From Spirochaetales bacterium Spiro_09 (lineage in GTDB: Bacteria; Spirochaetota; Spirochaetia; Treponematales; Treponemataceae): a stretch of DNA of 54,942 nucleotides. Location of the stretch: positions 1 to 54,942 of the forward strand of contig LVBK01000005.1 of NCBI GenBank assembly GCA_001604385.1, read 5' to 3'. Of the stretch, positions 44,426 through 54,028 are shown in pieces; the first letter of the stretch is position 1; every line of letters starts with the position of its first letter. The notes beneath the pieces were generated by a model. That model searched no databases, was not told the DNA's origin, and saw only the letters and a list, made by a program, of their open reading frames with translations. Both the position numbers and the translations under genes were made by a program.

Positions 44426-45689
44426 ATCATCATGGCTTTTCTTTGCCGCACAACGATTTGGATCGGTCGACGCTCGCGGGCGATCGGCACTGACGAGCCT
44501 CTTGTCGGTATTGGGTATCGCCTTCGGCGTAACCAGTCTTATTGTTATTTTATCCGTCATGAACGGTTTCCAGATGGGGTACATCGATACGATCCTTGAA
44601 GCGGGTTCCTACCATGTGCAGGTTCCCTGCGAGGAAGGCGACATAGACACACTGGCTTCGATTCCCGGAGTCCGTTCCGTTACCCCCTTTCGTGAAATGC
44701 AGGGCCTGGCAAAAGGCCGTTTTTCCCGTCAGTCGGCACTGATCATCCGTTCCATTCCCGAGGATACCCCCGACCGAGACCGGGGCTTTGCCGACACCGT
44801 TGAAATGACCGGTGGGGTTTTTTCATTTGCGGACAACGGCATTGTGCTCGGTTCAATTCTGGCAAGAAATCTTGCGGTTGCGGTCGGTGACACGGTGTCC
44901 TTGATTGCGGTATCCGGGACAAGCGAAAGCGATATGTTCCCCCCTGACGCCGATTTACCCGTTCGGGGAATCTTTAAAACCGGCTATTATGAAATAGACA
45001 GCGGCCTGGCCTTTGTCGGACCTGCTACAGGAAAGCGCCTCTCAGGCGATGTCAGCGGCTTGCGCGCGGGAATCAAGCTTGACCATCATACCCATGACGA
45101 ACGTGTTATGGCACGGATTCGTTCAATACTTCCGGCCTTGAATCCGGTGTCGTGGCGCGAATACAACCGCGCTTTTTTTGGAGCCCTGCGCATTGAAAAA
45201 AATACCCTGTTGTTTCTTGTCTTTCTTATATTTGTTGTCGTTACGGTCAATATTTACAACAGCATGCGAAAATCGGTGTACGAGCGCCGTGAGGAAATCG
45301 GTGTCATGGCGGCTCTTGGCGGCAGAATTCCGCATATCAGGCTTATTTTTCTCCTTAACGGCTTTGGTATCGGTTTGACCGGAGCCCTTGTCGGCCTGTT
45401 GATAGGGCTTCTCTTGGCCGTCCGTATCAATGATGTGTTTATTTTGGCTGAAAATATAGTGAACGGCATCAACCGTTTCGCAGGAGCCCTGTCCGGTTCC
45501 GCCGGTGAACAGACCTTTTCGCTTTTCAGTCCCGAGTTTTTCTATATTGATTCGGTTCCCGTGCGCATCTTTTTCCCGGAAGTGTTGGCAGTGTTCCTTT
45601 TTGGCGTACTGTCTGCTGCGGTAGCCGCCTGGCTTGCGGGAAATTCCATTTTGCGGCTGAAACCGGCGGAGGTTCTCAGATATGAATGA
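44418..45689 (+). CDS. lolC: Lipoprotein-releasing ABC transporter permease, LolC/LolE family
   Basis: 423 residues from a GTG at 44418 (AAGGAG 11 bases upstream), overlapping the previous gene by eight bases. An N-terminal membrane helix (about 30-50), a large periplasmic domain, then three membrane helices (about 265-290, 310-345, 385-410) make the MacB/LolC layout. R-R-E-E-I-G-V-M-A-A-L-G-G near residue 290 is the coupling helix facing the ATPase. With LolD and LolE it extracts lipoproteins from the inner membrane. Whether the copy is C or E is assigned only by gene order. Confidence 0.88.
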   Translation: MSKSSWLFFAAQRFGSVDARGRSALTSLLSVLGIAFGVTSLIVILSVMNGFQMGYIDTILEAGSYHVQVPCEEGDIDTLASIPGVRSVTPFREMQGLAKGRFSRQSALIIRSIPEDTPDRDRGFADTVEMTGGVFSFADNGIVLGSILARNLAVAVGDTVSLIAVSGTSESDMFPPDADLPVRGIFKTGYYEIDSGLAFVGPATGKRLSGDVSGLRAGIKLDHHTHDERVMARIRSILPALNPVSWREYNRAFFGALRIEKNTLLFLVFLIFVVVTVNIYNSMRKSVYERREEIGVMAALGGRIPHIRLIFLLNGFGIGLTGALVGLLIGLLLAVRINDVFILAENIVNGINRFAGALSGSAGEQTFSLFSPEFFYIDSVPVRIFFPEVLAVFLFGVLSAAVAAWLAGNSILRLKPAEVLRYE

Positions 45690-46362
45690 TGCAGTACTAA
45701 AAGTGTCGGGATTGGAAAAACACTTTTCGAGCGCCGGAGAACGGCTGACCATCCTCGATCAGCTTGATCTTGAAGTCCTGCCGGGTACGACCGTATCCAT
45801 TACCGGAGAGTCCGGCTGCGGGAAAAGCACCCTGCTCAATATTATCGCCGGCCTCGAGTCGGCAAGCGGCGGTCGTATCGAGGCGGGTCCCTATCAAGTC
45901 GTTGGCCTTGATGAGGATGACTCGGCCGAATATCGTGGCGCCTTTCTTGGCCTCGTATTCCAGTTTCATTATTTATTGAAGGATTTCACCGCGCTCGAAA
46001 ACGTCATGCTGCCTGCATATATGCGCGGTATGAAAAAACGGGAAGCGCTCGACCGGGCCCGTTCCCTGCTCGCGGAAGTGAAGCTGGAGCACCGCTCGCA
46101 TCATTTCCCCTCGCAGATGTCCGGAGGCGAACGGCAGCGCGCCGCTGTCGCACGCTCGCTTGTCAACAGTCCCTCTCTTGTCCTGGCCGACGAGCCAACG
46201 GGAAACCTCGATCCCGCCAATTCGGCTGTGGTTCGGGATCTTCTATTTTCTGTGGTCAAGAAGCACGGCAAAACTCTGATTCTGGTTACTCACGACCGCA
46301 ATATGGCTTCGATGACCGATATTTCCTGGCGACTCGAGAAGGGCAGGCTCGTCCGATCATGA
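45682..46362 (+). CDS. lolD: Lipoprotein-releasing ABC transporter ATPase LolD
   Basis: 226 residues. Walker A G-E-S-G-C-G-K-S-T, the Q-loop at V-F-Q-F-H-Y-L-L, signature M-S-G-G-E-R-Q-R, Walker B L-V-L-A-D-E-P-T-G-N-L-D and the switch His in L-V-T-H-D are all intact. The Q-F-H-Y-L-L-x-D-F-T-A-L-E-N-V stretch is typical of the LolD/MacB class. It overlaps both permease genes (eight bases upstream, four downstream), so the three subunits are made together. Confidence 0.95.
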   Translation: MNDAVLKVSGLEKHFSSAGERLTILDQLDLEVLPGTTVSITGESGCGKSTLLNIIAGLESASGGRIEAGPYQVVGLDEDDSAEYRGAFLGLVFQFHYLLKDFTALENVMLPAYMRGMKKREALDRARSLLAEVKLEHRSHHFPSQMSGGERQRAAVARSLVNSPSLVLADEPTGNLDPANSAVVRDLLFSVVKKHGKTLILVTHDRNMASMTDISWRLEKGRLVRS

Positions 46363-47699
46363 AGACAACCGGGTCATGGCTTCTTGCCCTTCGGTATCTC
46401 GGTCTCGGCCCGGGAAAGACGGTTTCGAACGCGCGCAAAAGCCTTCTCGGCGCGATGATCGGCATTGCATTGAGCCTGGTTCCTCTCGTGTGCGTCATGG
46501 TAGTCACCGACGGCATGATTGAGGGTATCAGCGCCCGATTGGTGGAACTGTCAAGTTCGCATCTGCGGGTGAGCGAACTGTACGCAAACGAGCCGCTCGT
46601 CTCCGACTATGACGCCTTACGGAGCCTGGCCGCTTCCTGCCTCGGCGAATACCCGGGCATACGGGTAACCGGGTCCTGGCCGGAGCGGACCGGAACGGCG
46701 ATCATTGTCGGAAAAACCGGTCGAAAGGGCGGTACTGTCCGCGCAATCTCTCCCGACTGGTTTACCGAAAACCCGGCCTTCGACCGGTTTGTTCGGGTAG
46801 AATCGGGCGAAGCGCGCTTGAAGGACGAGCGGGACGCGATCCTGGGAGCGCGACTTGCAGGGGACTTGTCCCTTCAAACCGGGGACACCTTTCGTCTGCT
46901 GACGCTGCGTGAAGGCGCTGACGGCCGCATAATTCCGCGTTTTGCGTCGTTTACCGTGCGCGGTACCGTTTCTTCCGGATATCAGGAACTGGACGGCCTG
47001 TGGATTTTTATTCCCCTGAAAACGGGCCTTTCGGTTCTTCCGGAAACCGCTTCCGAAACCTTTATAAACCTTCGGACAGACGATATGCACGGACGTCTTG
47101 AACCCGTTCGTTCCGCCATTTCCCGTTCCCTTCCCGACGGTTTTGCCGTGCATACCTGGCAGGAACTGAACCGCTCGCAATTTCAATCGTTCAACACTAC
47201 CCGCATATTGCTGCTGTTTATCATGTTTCTCATCGTACTTGTCGCCTCGATAAATGTGTCTTCAGCGCTCGTCATGCTGGTTATGGAACGCCGGGGCGAA
47301 ATAGCAATCATGAAGAGTACGGGAATTCCCCCCGGCATTATCACGCAGGCCTTCGTTTTTACCGGGCTATTATGCGGTTTGGGGGGTGTCCTCCTTGGTA
47401 TTCCGGTCGGGATATTGTGCGCTATTAACATAAACGGTATATTTTCGGTAATGGAACGACTTTTAAACACCGGAGCGTTGATTGTCCAGTCTTTCTTGAC
47501 GACACCGGATGGCGCGTCCTTTGCCGGTATTCGCCTGCTTGATCCTGAATATTATCTGGAAGTTATACCGGTAATCCTTGACCCCTTCAGACTCTTCATC
47601 ATAGTTTCGGGAACGCTCTTACTGTCGGCCCTTGTATCCCTGCTCCCCGCAATACGGGCGGGAATAGAAAAACCGATTGAAACCTTGAGGAAATATTGA
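46359..47699 (+). CDS. lolE: Lipoprotein-releasing ABC transporter permease, second LolC/LolE copy
   Basis: 446 residues, the same four-helix layout as the first permease: an N-terminal helix (about 30-50), a periplasmic domain, then three C-terminal helices. The coupling region reads R-R-G-E-I-A-I-M-K-S-T-G-I-P, closer to the usual M-K-(A/S)-(M/T)-G of the family than the first copy. The pair is thus a heterodimer. The C-terminal L-P-A-I-R-A is typical. It starts with an ATGA overlap behind lolD, and its stop overlaps the mcsA start by one base. Confidence 0.9.
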   Translation: MKTTGSWLLALRYLGLGPGKTVSNARKSLLGAMIGIALSLVPLVCVMVVTDGMIEGISARLVELSSSHLRVSELYANEPLVSDYDALRSLAASCLGEYPGIRVTGSWPERTGTAIIVGKTGRKGGTVRAISPDWFTENPAFDRFVRVESGEARLKDERDAILGARLAGDLSLQTGDTFRLLTLREGADGRIIPRFASFTVRGTVSSGYQELDGLWIFIPLKTGLSVLPETASETFINLRTDDMHGRLEPVRSAISRSLPDGFAVHTWQELNRSQFQSFNTTRILLLFIMFLIVLVASINVSSALVMLVMERRGEIAIMKSTGIPPGIITQAFVFTGLLCGLGGVLLGIPVGILCAININGIFSVMERLLNTGALIVQSFLTTPDGASFAGIRLLDPEYYLEVIPVILDPFRLFIIVSGTLLLSALVSLLPAIRAGIEKPIETLRKY

Positions 47700-48190
47700 T
47701 GAAATGCGACATATGCCGGGAGCGGAATGCGATAATCTTTGTTCAGCAGGTCAGCCGAAACTCTTCGGTAGAGCTTCATTTATGCGAAACCTGCGCCCTT
47801 GAGCGCGGGTATCCGGTCAACGAAAACCGTATCGATATTTCGCTCGGAGGGCTTTTTTCCGGTATTCTGAAAAACCAGGAAGGAGCACCACGACAACCGG
47901 CGTGTCCCGCCTGCGGAAATACCCTGGAAAATTTGAGAAAAAGCCGGCGAGCCGGCTGTGCCGACTGCTACCGCCTTTTTTCCGCCGAGATACGCTCTGT
48001 TCTCAGAAGCGAGGGCATTCAGGGCGTCTTTACCGGCTCGCTCCCCGAGCGGCTGGAGGCCTTCACCCCGCGTACGCCGGACCCGGAAAACCTGAAAAAA
48101 GAACTTGACCGTGCAATCGAACACGAGGATTATGAGCTTGCGGCTTATTATCGCGACCGTCTTCGCGCACTGGGAGGAAGTACTACATGA
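47699..48190 (+). CDS. mcsA: Protein-arginine kinase activator McsA
   Basis: 163 residues from ATG 47699. Two zinc-type Cys pairs open the protein (C-D-I-C and C-E-T-C), a second set follows (C-P-A-C and C-A-D-C near 65-90), and a C-terminal UVR motif (L-K-K-E-L-D-R-A-I-E-H-E-D-Y-E-L-A-A-Y-Y-R-D) closes it. McsA binds and stimulates the kinase McsB and links it to ClpC. The gene abuts lolE (one shared base) and overlaps mcsB by four bases. Confidence 0.92.
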   Translation: MKCDICRERNAIIFVQQVSRNSSVELHLCETCALERGYPVNENRIDISLGGLFSGILKNQEGAPRQPACPACGNTLENLRKSRRAGCADCYRLFSAEIRSVLRSEGIQGVFTGSLPERLEAFTPRTPDPENLKKELDRAIEHEDYELAAYYRDRLRALGGSTT

Positions 48191-49278
48191 ATACCCCCCA
48201 GGAAGCGCAGGAAGCATGGTATACCACTTTAGGACCCGAAAGCGATGTCATACTGTCATCCCGTGTCCGTCTCGCACGGAACCTGAGCGGTTTTGCCTTT
48301 CCGGACTATTTAAAATCTGACGATGCCGAACGGGTTCTGTCACTGGTGTTCGACGCGTTCAATCACTGTGAAGAGGCCGCTTCGTATCAAATGGTTCGCA
48401 TATCGGGCATTGACGTGATGGGCAGAAAAATACTTGCTGAGCGCGGCATAATGGAAGCCATTCAGGGGGTTGAACCCTGGAGGGGCATGGTCATTAAAAA
48501 CGACGGTATATTGTCTGCCCTGGTCAATGTTGAGGATCATCTGCGTATTGCGTGCTTTGCTCCCGGCTTTGACATTCCCCGATGCGCGACACTGGCGCAT
48601 TCACTCGACTCCTCCATCCAGAAACGCATGCAGTTCAGTGCCCGGGAGGATTTCGGCTATGTGACCGCGAACGTACTCAATTCCGGAACCGGCATGAAGG
48701 TCTCGGTATTGGCTTCTTTGCCCGCCCTGTGCATGTCAGGGATGATTGACCGCGTAATCCGCGATTTTCTGGCGTCGGGCTTTACCATTACGGGAACCTA
48801 TCCCGCAGAAGGCAGTCTGTCGGCGGGATCCCTCTATCAGCTATCAAATACCAGCGCTTGCGAAGGCTCAGTCGAAACGCAAATCAGGGCTTTGGAAGAG
48901 TCAGGCTCCAAACTGATCGATCTTGAGCGGAAAAGCCGAACAGAGCTTCTGGCCTCGCGCTCGACGCGTGTCGAGGACACGGTTTTTCGGGCAATCGTGA
49001 CCGCCAAATACGCGCGGTTTATCGCGTATGCCGAAGCGGTTGACCTGATTCAGCGTATCCGGCTCGGCTTTGCGCTCGGTCTGATAACGGGCACCACGCA
49101 TGCCGACTTGACGGCTCTCTTGTACCGGGTACAGAACGCCCATATCGGCTTTGTTATTTTGTCCGGAAGTATTATTATTGAAGAGGATATAGACAGCGAA
49201 GAACTGCGGCTTGACCGTCTGAGGGCTATGGTCATACAGGAAGTACTGAAAAAAGCCGATATTCGTGAAAGGAGATAA
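48187..49278 (+). CDS. mcsB: Protein-arginine kinase McsB
   Basis: 363 residues. McsB phosphorylates arginines of damaged or regulatory proteins and so tags them for ClpC-ClpP. The phosphagen-kinase pattern is present: L-S-S-R-V-R-L-A-R-N near residue 20, I-N-x-E/V-N-V-E-D-H-L-R-I near 117, G-T-G-M-K-V-S-V-L-A-S-L-P near 165-178. Length and motifs fit bacterial McsB, not creatine or arginine kinase. It starts in the ATGA overlap with mcsA and ends seven bases before clpC. A ctsR gene, usual at the head of such operons in Firmicutes, is absent. Confidence 0.95.
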   Translation: MNTPQEAQEAWYTTLGPESDVILSSRVRLARNLSGFAFPDYLKSDDAERVLSLVFDAFNHCEEAASYQMVRISGIDVMGRKILAERGIMEAIQGVEPWRGMVIKNDGILSALVNVEDHLRIACFAPGFDIPRCATLAHSLDSSIQKRMQFSAREDFGYVTANVLNSGTGMKVSVLASLPALCMSGMIDRVIRDFLASGFTITGTYPAEGSLSAGSLYQLSNTSACEGSVETQIRALEESGSKLIDLERKSRTELLASRSTRVEDTVFRAIVTAKYARFIAYAEAVDLIQRIRLGFALGLITGTTHADLTALLYRVQNAHIGFVILSGSIIIEEDIDSEELRLDRLRAMVIQEVLKKADIRERR

Positions 49279-49285
49279 CGAAGCC

Positions 49286-51808
49286 GTGTTCAAAGGATTA
49301 TCGCAGCGGGCGCAAAAACTGCTCACCATACAAAGCCAGGAAGAGGCAAAACGTTCAAACGCTGAACAATTATTGCCCGAGCATGTTATGCTCGCCCTTA
49401 TTCATTCCGCCGACGGCATGGGTTTTTCCGTGCTGCAGGCGCTGAAAATCAATCTCTTATCCCTCCAGCTCCAGCTTGAACAGGCCCTTCCCCCGCGCGC
49501 GGGAACAATCGTGTTCGGCGATATACCCCCCTCCCGCCGGCTGCGCTCCATGCTTGACGCGGCTTCCATAGAGGCAAGAACCTTCCGCCATGACTACATT
49601 GGCACGGAGCACATTCTTTTGGCCTGTATCCGGGAAGGGCAAAGCGTCATGAACGTCTTCTTCGACCGCGAATCCATCAGGATAGAGGAAGTGCGCCAAC
49701 AGGTACAGGAAGTAACCGCGTCCCGGGATACCACCCTGGTCGCGCGGCAAAAGAAGTCGCTTCCTGCAGACATCCCCGCCCCAAAACAAAACGCGAGCCT
49801 CTTGCAGGAGTTCAGCCGCGACCTGACCCAGATGAGCCGGGAGGGCCTTCTGGACCCGGTTATCGGCCGCGAAAAGGAAATCAGGCGGGTCATACAGATA
49901 CTGTCCCGCAGAAACAAGAATAATCCGGTGTTGATCGGCGAGCCGGGCGTGGGAAAAACCGCGATAGTCGAGGGGCTTGCCCAGCGCATTGTCGGCGAGC
50001 AGGTTCCCCGGAATCTGGTCGGTAAGCGCCTGTTGGTGCTCGACCTTGCCTCGGTTATCGCCGGAACGAAGTACCGCGGAGAATTCGAGGAACGCATCAA
50101 GCGCATCATCAAGGAAATAAGCGAAGCGCAAAACATCATATTGTTTATCGATGAGCTTCATACCATAGTGGGGGCGGGCGGGGCCGAAGGCGCCATGGAT
50201 GCCTCGAACATGCTGAAACCAGCCCTTGCTCGGGGAGCCATGCAGTGTATCGGGGCGACCACATTGGCCGAGTATCGCAAATACTTTGAAAAGGACGCTG
50301 CCCTGGAAAGGCGATTTCAGACCGTACTGGTTGCCGAACCGAACGCGGCGGATACCCTCTTGATATTGAAGGGCATCAAGGAACGGTACGAAAAGCACCA
50401 TAATGTTGCCTACAGCGACGAGACCCTCAAAACGATAGTCGACCTTTCAGCCCGTTTCCTGACCGACCGCTTTTTCCCCGACAAGGCTATTGACCTCCTC
50501 GATGAAACCGGCGCCATGAAAAAGATTGAAAGTGACGTCAGGCCTGCAGAACTCGAGCGTCTGGAAGAAAAAATTGCGCGCCTGGGCGAAGAAAAGAAAG
50601 AGCTCGTTCTTTCCCAGAATTACGAGCGCGCGGCCGTGATCCGGGACGAGGTACGAAACCTCCGGGAACAGGTGGAAAGCATCCGTGGCCGCTGGCAGAA
50701 CCCCGAACCGGGCGCTGCCCAGATTGTCAGCAGCCAGGACGTGTGCACCGTCGTGTCCATTATAACGGGAATTCCCGCTTCCTCCGTCAGCGAGAGCGAG
50801 ACCTCGCGCCTCGTGAACCTTGAAAGCGAACTTCACCAGTCGGTTATCGGCCAGAATGACGCAATAGCGGTTATCTCGAGCGCTATCCGCCGCTCGCGCG
50901 CGGGCATTTCCTCGACGCGCCGACCCCTCGGTTCCTTCATCTTCCTGGGACCGACCGGCGTTGGTAAAACCCTCCTCGCCAAAACCCTTGCGAAGTTTCT
51001 CTTCGGCACGGAAGATTCCCTGGTTCGCATCGACATGAGCGACTACATGGAAAAACACAATTCGTCCCGCCTGGTAGGAGCTCCCCCCGGTTATATCGGC
51101 TTCGAGGACGGTGGCGTCCTGACCGAGAAAATACGCCGTAACCCCTATTCGGTGGTGCTTCTTGACGAAATAGAGAAGGCTCACCCCGATGTTTTCAACC
51201 TCCTCCTGCAAGTGCTTGAGGAGGGCGAACTCAAGGATAACCTGGGGCATACCGTAAACTTCCGGAACACCGTTATTATCATGACCAGCAATGCGGGCGC
51301 CCGCATGATTACCCACGAAAACCGTCTGGGCTTTTCCTCGGGAGAACAGGGACTTCTTGACTATGAAGATATCCGGTCGAGCGCCATGAGCGAGCTCAAG
51401 CGCATCTTCAATCCCGAATTCCTTAACCGGGTTGACGATATCGTTGTGTTCAACCCTTTGACAACATCCGAAGTTGCGCGTATTCTCGATATCCAGACGG
51501 CAGAACTTGCCGACCGTCTTTTTGAACAGGATATCCGGCTGGAAATCCGGCCTGCGGCCAAAAACTGGCTGGTCGATAACGGCTATGAGGCCTCGTTCGG
51601 GGCACGTCCCCTGCGCCGCCTCATTCAGCGCGAAATCGAGGATCCCCTCTCCCTGATGATCATTTCCGGCGGCGTGCGCCCGGGCGATACTGTCCGTATT
51701 GACGCGCGCGAGGGAAAGCTGACCATCAGGACAAAAAAACGGCGGCTCCTTCCCCTAGCGCCTCCGCGCGAGGGTGCCGAAACACTGACAGGTTGCGGAA
51801 CACATTAA
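49286..51808 (+). CDS. clpC: ATP-dependent Clp unfoldase ClpC
   Basis: 840 residues from GTG 49286, which has AAAGGAGA about nine bases upstream; a GTG at 49265 lies inside mcsB and is less likely. Clp N-domain repeats (about 8-150) precede AAA1 with G-E-P-G-V-G-K-T, a UVR-containing middle domain (about 410-455), and AAA2 with [19 protein letters not shown] and [13 protein letters not shown] are Walker B regions. ClpC unfolds McsB-tagged proteins for ClpP, which is not in the window. The end overlaps avtA by one base. Confidence 0.96.
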   Translation: MFKGLSQRAQKLLTIQSQEEAKRSNAEQLLPEHVMLALIHSADGMGFSVLQALKINLLSLQLQLEQALPPRAGTIVFGDIPPSRRLRSMLDAASIEARTFRHDYIGTEHILLACIREGQSVMNVFFDRESIRIEEVRQQVQEVTASRDTTLVARQKKSLPADIPAPKQNASLLQEFSRDLTQMSREGLLDPVIGREKEIRRVIQILSRRNKNNPVLIGEPGVGKTAIVEGLAQRIVGEQVPRNLVGKRLLVLDLASVIAGTKYRGEFEERIKRIIKEISEAQNIILFIDELHTIVGAGGAEGAMDASNMLKPALARGAMQCIGATTLAEYRKYFEKDAALERRFQTVLVAEPNAADTLLILKGIKERYEKHHNVAYSDETLKTIVDLSARFLTDRFFPDKAIDLLDETGAMKKIESDVRPAELERLEEKIARLGEEKKELVLSQNYERAAVIRDEVRNLREQVESIRGRWQNPEPGAAQIVSSQDVCTVVSIITGIPASSVSESETSRLVNLESELHQSVIGQNDAIAVISSAIRRSRAGISSTRRPLGSFIFLGPTGVGKTLLAKTLAKFLFGTEDSLVRIDMSDYMEKHNSSRLVGAPPGYIGFEDGGVLTEKIRRNPYSVVLLDEIEKAHPDVFNLLLQVLEEGELKDNLGHTVNFRNTVIIMTSNAGARMITHENRLGFSSGEQGLLDYEDIRSSAMSELKRIFNPEFLNRVDDIVVFNPLTTSEVARILDIQTAELADRLFEQDIRLEIRPAAKNWLVDNGYEASFGARPLRRLIQREIEDPLSLMIISGGVRPGDTVRIDAREGKLTIRTKKRRLLPLAPPREGAETLTGCGTH

Positions 51809-53106
51809 TGAATTTTTCCTCATTCGGACAAAAACTCACCGGCGAATCGGGCATCCTCCGATTGATGGACGATTTGGGACGACCCCTTCCCGAGGGTGTT
51901 ACTCCCTGCCGTCTTGGGGGCGGCAATCCCGCGCGGATTCATGAAGTAGAGAAGATATATCGAAGGGAGATGGAGCGACTTCTCTCCTGGGGCGACGCCT
52001 TCGAGCAGGCGATAAGCCGCTACGACGCGCCTCAGGGTCGCATTATGTTTATAGACGCAGTGGTGCATTTCCTGCGCCGTGAGTACGGCTGGGACATTAC
52101 GTCCGAAAATGTTGCGGTTACGAATGGCAGCCAGTCGGCCTTTTTTTATCTTTTCAATTTGTTTTCCGGCACGAAGCCGCAGCGAAAGACAATCCTTTTT
52201 CCCCTTGTTCCCGAATACGTCGGCTATGCCGATCAGGGCATCGAGACCGATACCTTTGTCACGCTACCCGCGCGTGTAGTCCATTCAGGCGATCATTCGT
52301 TCAAGTACTATATCGATTTGCCGCTCGTCGAGCGCTATCTTGCCGAGCACCCGGAGGTGGGCGCCATTTGCGTGTCCCGGCCGACCAATCCGACCGGCAA
52401 TGTGCTGACGGACACGGAAATTTCCGCGCTTTCGGCCCTTGCCGCCACGCACGATATTCCCCTTATGGTCGATAACGCCTACGGCATGCCCTTCCCGAAT
52501 ATCATTTTCCCGGAGATGCTCGAGGGTACGCCCGCCCCGCACTGGGACAGTCATACCATTCTTTCGATGAGCCTTTCAAAGATCGGTTTGCCGTCCTTGC
52601 GGAACGGAATCATTATTGCCGACAAAACAGTCATCAAGGCTCTTTCCGCGCTCAACTCGATCGTCGCCCTTGCCTCGGGTTCGCTCGGCCAAATTCTCTC
52701 AGAAGGACTTATCCGAACCGGAGAGCTGAAGAAGCTGGCGGATACGCATGTTCAGACCTTTTACCGCGGGAAGTCAGAGCGCGCCCGGCAGCTGGTTGAA
52801 ACTTTTTGGGGCGACCGGCCGTACCGCCTGCACCGGAGCGAGGGCTCGATGTTTTTGTGGATGTATTTTGAGCGGCTGACGATTCCGACCCTGGACCTTT
52901 ACCGCCGGCTGAAGGAACGCGGCGTCGTGGTGGTTCCCGGCGAGTATTTTTTCTTCGGGCTGGAAAGCGGCTCGGACGAGGAGACGGCCTGGAAGGCCCA
53001 TCCGCACCGCGAGAAATGTCTGCGTCTCAATTACGCCATGAGCGACGAGGAGGTCGAACGTGGTCTCCGCATCATCGCGGAAGAAACCGCAACCTTTGGC
53101 GGTTGA
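51808..53106 (+). CDS. avtA: Valine-pyruvate aminotransferase
   Basis: 432 residues. The protein follows E. coli AvtA closely: F-S-S-F-G-Q-K-L-T near the start, L-G-G-G-N-P-A-x-I, the long V-T-N-G-S-Q-S-A-F-F-Y-L-F-N-L-F, V-S-R-P-T-N-P-T-G-N-V, V-D-N-A-Y-G-x-P-F-P-x-I-I-F and the PLP lysine in S-M-S-L-S-K. It exchanges the amino group between valine (or alanine) and 2-ketoisovalerate/pyruvate. The ATG overlaps the clpC stop by one base. It is the last gene of the long plus-strand run and is GC-rich, in contrast to the following genes. Confidence 0.93.
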   Translation: MNFSSFGQKLTGESGILRLMDDLGRPLPEGVTPCRLGGGNPARIHEVEKIYRREMERLLSWGDAFEQAISRYDAPQGRIMFIDAVVHFLRREYGWDITSENVAVTNGSQSAFFYLFNLFSGTKPQRKTILFPLVPEYVGYADQGIETDTFVTLPARVVHSGDHSFKYYIDLPLVERYLAEHPEVGAICVSRPTNPTGNVLTDTEISALSALAATHDIPLMVDNAYGMPFPNIIFPEMLEGTPAPHWDSHTILSMSLSKIGLPSLRNGIIIADKTVIKALSALNSIVALASGSLGQILSEGLIRTGELKKLADTHVQTFYRGKSERARQLVETFWGDRPYRLHRSEGSMFLWMYFERLTIPTLDLYRRLKERGVVVVPGEYFFFGLESGSDEETAWKAHPHREKCLRLNYAMSDEEVERGLRIIAEETATFGG

Positions 53107-53109
53107 GGG

Positions 53110-53568
53110 CTATAAGCGGATAAAGAGCGAGAGGATGCAGGACAGAACTCCTCCCGCGAGCATAAAGGGTCCAAAGGGTATTTTATAAGCATAGTTTTTA
53201 TTTATAAGAAGAAACGGTGCGTAACATAGGATTGAAAGAATTGATGATATCGCAAGGGCGGGAAATACCCATAAGTAGCCGGTAAGTAAGCCCAGGGGGA
53301 TGGAATATTTTACATCCCCAAAGCCAATATTCTTGATGCGGTAAATGATAAGAAAAAACGAAAAACCCAGGATGGATCCAATTATACCAGGAATCAGTCT
53401 TTCCGGTAACAGAATAATGTAGAAGAGCAACAGAAGCACAGTACTAAGGATTGTAATAAGATCGGGAATAATCCGGAATTTTAATTCGAACCAAACCATT
53501 GGAAGGCCTATAACAAGGAAAATCAGGAGAGGTCCTAAGGCTATCATATTGTTATCTGTCAAGGACAT
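53110..53568 (-). CDS. Type IV prepilin peptidase-like protein (A24 family, short form)
   Basis: 152 residues from ATG 53568, or 145 from ATG 53547; neither has a clear Shine-Dalgarno site. Six hydrophobic segments cover nearly all of it. The two aspartates of the family are seen in F-E-L-K-F-R-I-I-P-D near residue 30 and G-F-G-D-V-K near 80. The cytoplasmic N-methylation domain of full PilD/GspO is missing, as in TadV/CpaA and archaeal-type enzymes. It cleaves pseudopilin leader peptides at the inner membrane. The upstream GspC-like gene overlaps it by 17 bases. This is the 3' end of an AT-rich minus-strand run. Confidence 0.8.
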   Translation of the reverse strand: MSLTDNNMIALGPLLIFLVIGLPMVWFELKFRIIPDLITILSTVLLLLFYIILLPERLIPGIIGSILGFSFFLIIYRIKNIGFGDVKYSIPLGLLTGYLWVFPALAISSILSILCYAPFLLINKNYAYKIPFGPFMLAGGVLSCILSLFIRL

Positions 53569-54028
53569 TGAACGTTGCTCCGCTGAACCGTAGGGTGAAT
53601 TGAATTCCCATAGGAGTATTTTCAATTTTTACCAGTGATATTCCATCATAATCAACGTCTTGGGAAATTTTCATTATATCTCCCGTTTGATTGTTTTTGA
53701 AAAGATACATAGTGGATAAGCTATCAATTTCAATTTTTCCGATATATATCACTTCGGGAATCTCCACATCTATGTGCGGTTCTATAAAATCGGTCTTCCG
53801 GAGGATAGTAGTATCGGGTGAAGTAAACAACGTAACTAAATCAAGAGGTTGAACCACTGGATTGCTTATATTTTGTTCATGTATGACTCTTGCTTCTGCA
53901 GATGATTCGATCGTCCTGTCATAATTGCCCGTATACTCATCCGGTTGTAACACAATAACCCCGTAAAGCAGTATCAAAATAATAATTGAAATAAAAATAA
54001 CATCAACAGATAAAGAATGATTACTCAT
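53552..54028 (-). CDS. GspC/PilP-like inner-membrane protein
   Basis: 158 residues. A short N-terminal stretch and one membrane helix (about 9-28) are followed by a flexible linker and a small beta domain (about 85-155; V-I-Y-I-G-K-I-E, then D-V-D-Y-D-G-I-S-L-V-K-I) that resembles the HR domain of GspC, the link between the inner-membrane platform and the secretin. The assignment rests on layout and neighbours. GAGGA lies about seven bases before the ATG. It overlaps the upstream GspK-like gene by eight bases. Confidence 0.55.
   Translation of the reverse strand: MSNHSLSVDVIFISIIILILLYGVIVLQPDEYTGNYDRTIESSAEARVIHEQNISNPVVQPLDLVTLFTSPDTTILRKTDFIEPHIDVEIPEVIYIGKIEIDSLSTMYLFKNNQTGDIMKISQDVDYDGISLVKIENTPMGIQFTLRFSGATFNVLDR

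Noticed and set aside
49457..50401. A 314-codon open frame on the minus strand inside clpC
   Set aside because: It lies fully opposite the conserved AAA1 domain of clpC, has no Shine-Dalgarno site or promoter, and its product has no recognisable pattern.
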